Source of the DNA: CAXNKH01 sp049296795
GTDB taxonomy: Bacteria; Pseudomonadota; Gammaproteobacteria; Burkholderiales; Burkholderiaceae_C
Direction of reading: 5' to 3'
NCBI GenBank assembly: GCA_049296795.1
Contig: JBAQTC010000036.1
Location: forward strand, 1 to 64,000
DNA length: 64,000 nucleotides
Shown: positions 63,123 to 64,000 of the stretch, one piece after another
Numbering within the stretch: position 1 is the stretch's first letter
Layout: each line of letters starts with the position of its first letter
Notes under the pieces: generated by a model
The model's database searches: none
Told to the model about the DNA's origin: nothing
Seen by the model: only the letters and a program-made list of their open reading frames with translations
Program-made: the position numbers and the translations under genes

Positions 63123-64000
63123 TCAGGGTCGCAGCGAACGCGCCAACAAACTGGCGCTAAAAGCCTGTTGCTGCGGCCACTGGTCAGCGCTCAGGCCGTG
63201 TTGGTATACCGCCTCACACGCCGCCTGAAAAGCGCTCTGACCGGCTGCCAGCCGGGCCCCTATCAAACCTGCCAGAACGTCACCAGTTCCTGCCGTGGCC
63301 AGCAAGGCGCACCCGCTGGGGTTGATGGCGGGCAACTGGTTAGGCGAAGCCACCACGCTACCCGAACCTTTGAGCACTACGACGCAGTCAAAACGATCAG
63401 CCAATTCCTGAGCTGCGGCCAGCCGATCAGCTTGAATCTGAGGAGTCGTCAAGCCCAGCAAGCGCCCAGCCTCAAGCGGGTGGGGGCTGAGTACCGTTGG
63501 ACGTTGGCGCTTCGCTCGGGAGCGCAATTGACGTTGCAACTGGCTGTCCTGGGCCAGCATATTGAGTCCATCGGCATCGAGCACAAGCCGCGCTGCAGTC
63601 GACAGTATCTGAGGCAGCGAACTTTGGATGGCGGTTCCTCCGCCACAGCCAGCGACTACGGTCATGGCGTCCAGCCGCAGGGAGTCGATGGAGCGAAACA
63701 TCAGCTCGGGTTGGACTGGGTCGGCAACCATGTCTGCATCGAGCAGGCCTACAAAAACACGTCCGGCACCTGCGTAAAGCGCCGCTGTCGCTGCGAGCAA
63801 AGCCGCGCCCGTCATGCCACTGGCTCCGCCGATCACGGCTACATCACCGTAGCTTCCTTTGTGGGAGTGGTGGTTGCGCCGAATGATTTGAGGTGCGCCG
63901 ATCAACTTGGCTGTGGCGCTGGCCTGTCTGGCTTCGGTTGAGGCTCCCAGGGGGTCAAACCAGAGCGCGCCTGTGCAGTCGCGCCCCTGGGCTGTGAACA
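63123..64000 (-). CDS. nnr: Bifunctional NAD(P)H-hydrate repair enzyme Nnr, 5' part beyond right edge
   Basis: The visible 292 codons hold the end of the epimerase domain (GRDCTGALWFDPLGAS) joined in frame to a complete ADP/ATP-dependent dehydratase domain (HKGSYGDVAVIGGASGMTGAALLAA, VLDADGLNML, LSPHPLEAGRLLG, TAGTGDVLAGLIGARLA). It repairs hydrated NADH and NADPH. The frame is open to the window edge, so the gene is cut, not short. Convergent with the SDR, three bases apart. Confidence 0.93.
   Translation of the reverse strand, partial: FTAQGRDCTGALWFDPLGASTEARQASATAKLIGAPQIIRRNHHSHKGSYGDVAVIGGASGMTGAALLAATAALYAGAGRVFVGLLDADMVADPVQPELMFRSIDSLRLDAMTVVAGCGGGTAIQSSLPQILSTAARLVLDADGLNMLAQDSQLQRQLRSRAKRQRPTVLSPHPLEAGRLLGLTTPQIQADRLAAAQELADRFDCVVVLKGSGSVVASPNQLPAINPSGCALLATAGTGDVLAGLIGARLAAGQSAFQAACEAVYQHGLSADQWPQQQAFSASLLARSLRP

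Noticed and set aside
63168..63941. A 257-codon rightward frame opposite nnr
   Set aside because: The opposite strand encodes a clear NAD(P)H-hydrate dehydratase; this frame is Ser/Arg/Gly-rich with no family signature.

Overview
The window is about 64 kb of chromosome from a betaproteobacterium. It is most likely a member of Burkholderiales close to Comamonadaceae (Rhodoferax- or Polaromonas-like). The reasons are moderate-to-high GC, several Bug-type tripartite tricarboxylate receptors, a long flg operon with a separate flgA/flgMN locus, and housekeeping genes (rimO, tRNA-Leu, rnr, nnr) of betaproteobacterial type. The genus is an inference; no 16S gene is present.

Layout. (1) 1-2905: late filament genes fliC (cut by the left edge), flaG and fliD, each with its own sigma28-type promoter. 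(2) 2913-15708: the hook-basal-body operon flgBCDEFGHIJKL, read leftwards from a near-perfect sigma54 promoter. FlgE (1131 aa) and FlgK (924 aa) are far longer than usual, and FlgJ has only its rod domain. (3) 15830-18620: a LysM/lytic-transglycosylase gene and flgA read apart from two divergent sigma54 promoters, followed by flgM-flgN with a sigma28 promoter. (4) 18605-29296: one long leftward gene train. It holds Sel1-repeat protein 1, a PLD-like/J-domain protein, a protein of fifteen 25-residue W-x-W repeats, a small ORF, a 22-unit Sel1-repeat protein, FlgP, FlgT, a LysM-like exported protein, a second FliK and a FlhB C-terminal homologue. This is the best candidate for an undescribed system. 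(5) 29387-30541: a receiver-less sigma54 activator. (6) 30566-40446: fliKLMNOPQR-flhB followed by three uncharacterised membrane or soluble proteins. (7) 40556-48131: flhA-flhF-flhG-fliA-fliS-motA-motB, from a sigma54 promoter with an internal sigma28 promoter before fliS. (8) 48128-58401: a small Sel1 protein, a truncated MmgE/PrpD remnant and a catabolic cluster (cyclase-family hydrolase, three Bug receptors, cupin, LLM flavin oxidoreductase, polysaccharide deacetylase-like protein, amidase, BKACE). (9) 58439-64000: rimO, a terminator, tRNA-Leu(CAG), rnr, an SDR and nnr (cut by the right edge).

How it works together. The sites read by eye give a two-tier hierarchy. Sigma54 plus the activator at 29387 would drive flgB, flgA, the transglycosylase and flhA. 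FliA (sigma28, restrained by FlgM) would then drive fliC, flaG, fliD, flgM, flgP-flgT and fliS-motAB. FlhF/FlhG and the FlgP/FlgT pair suggest polar flagella with an outer-membrane basal disk. fliE-fliJ are not in the window and must lie elsewhere.
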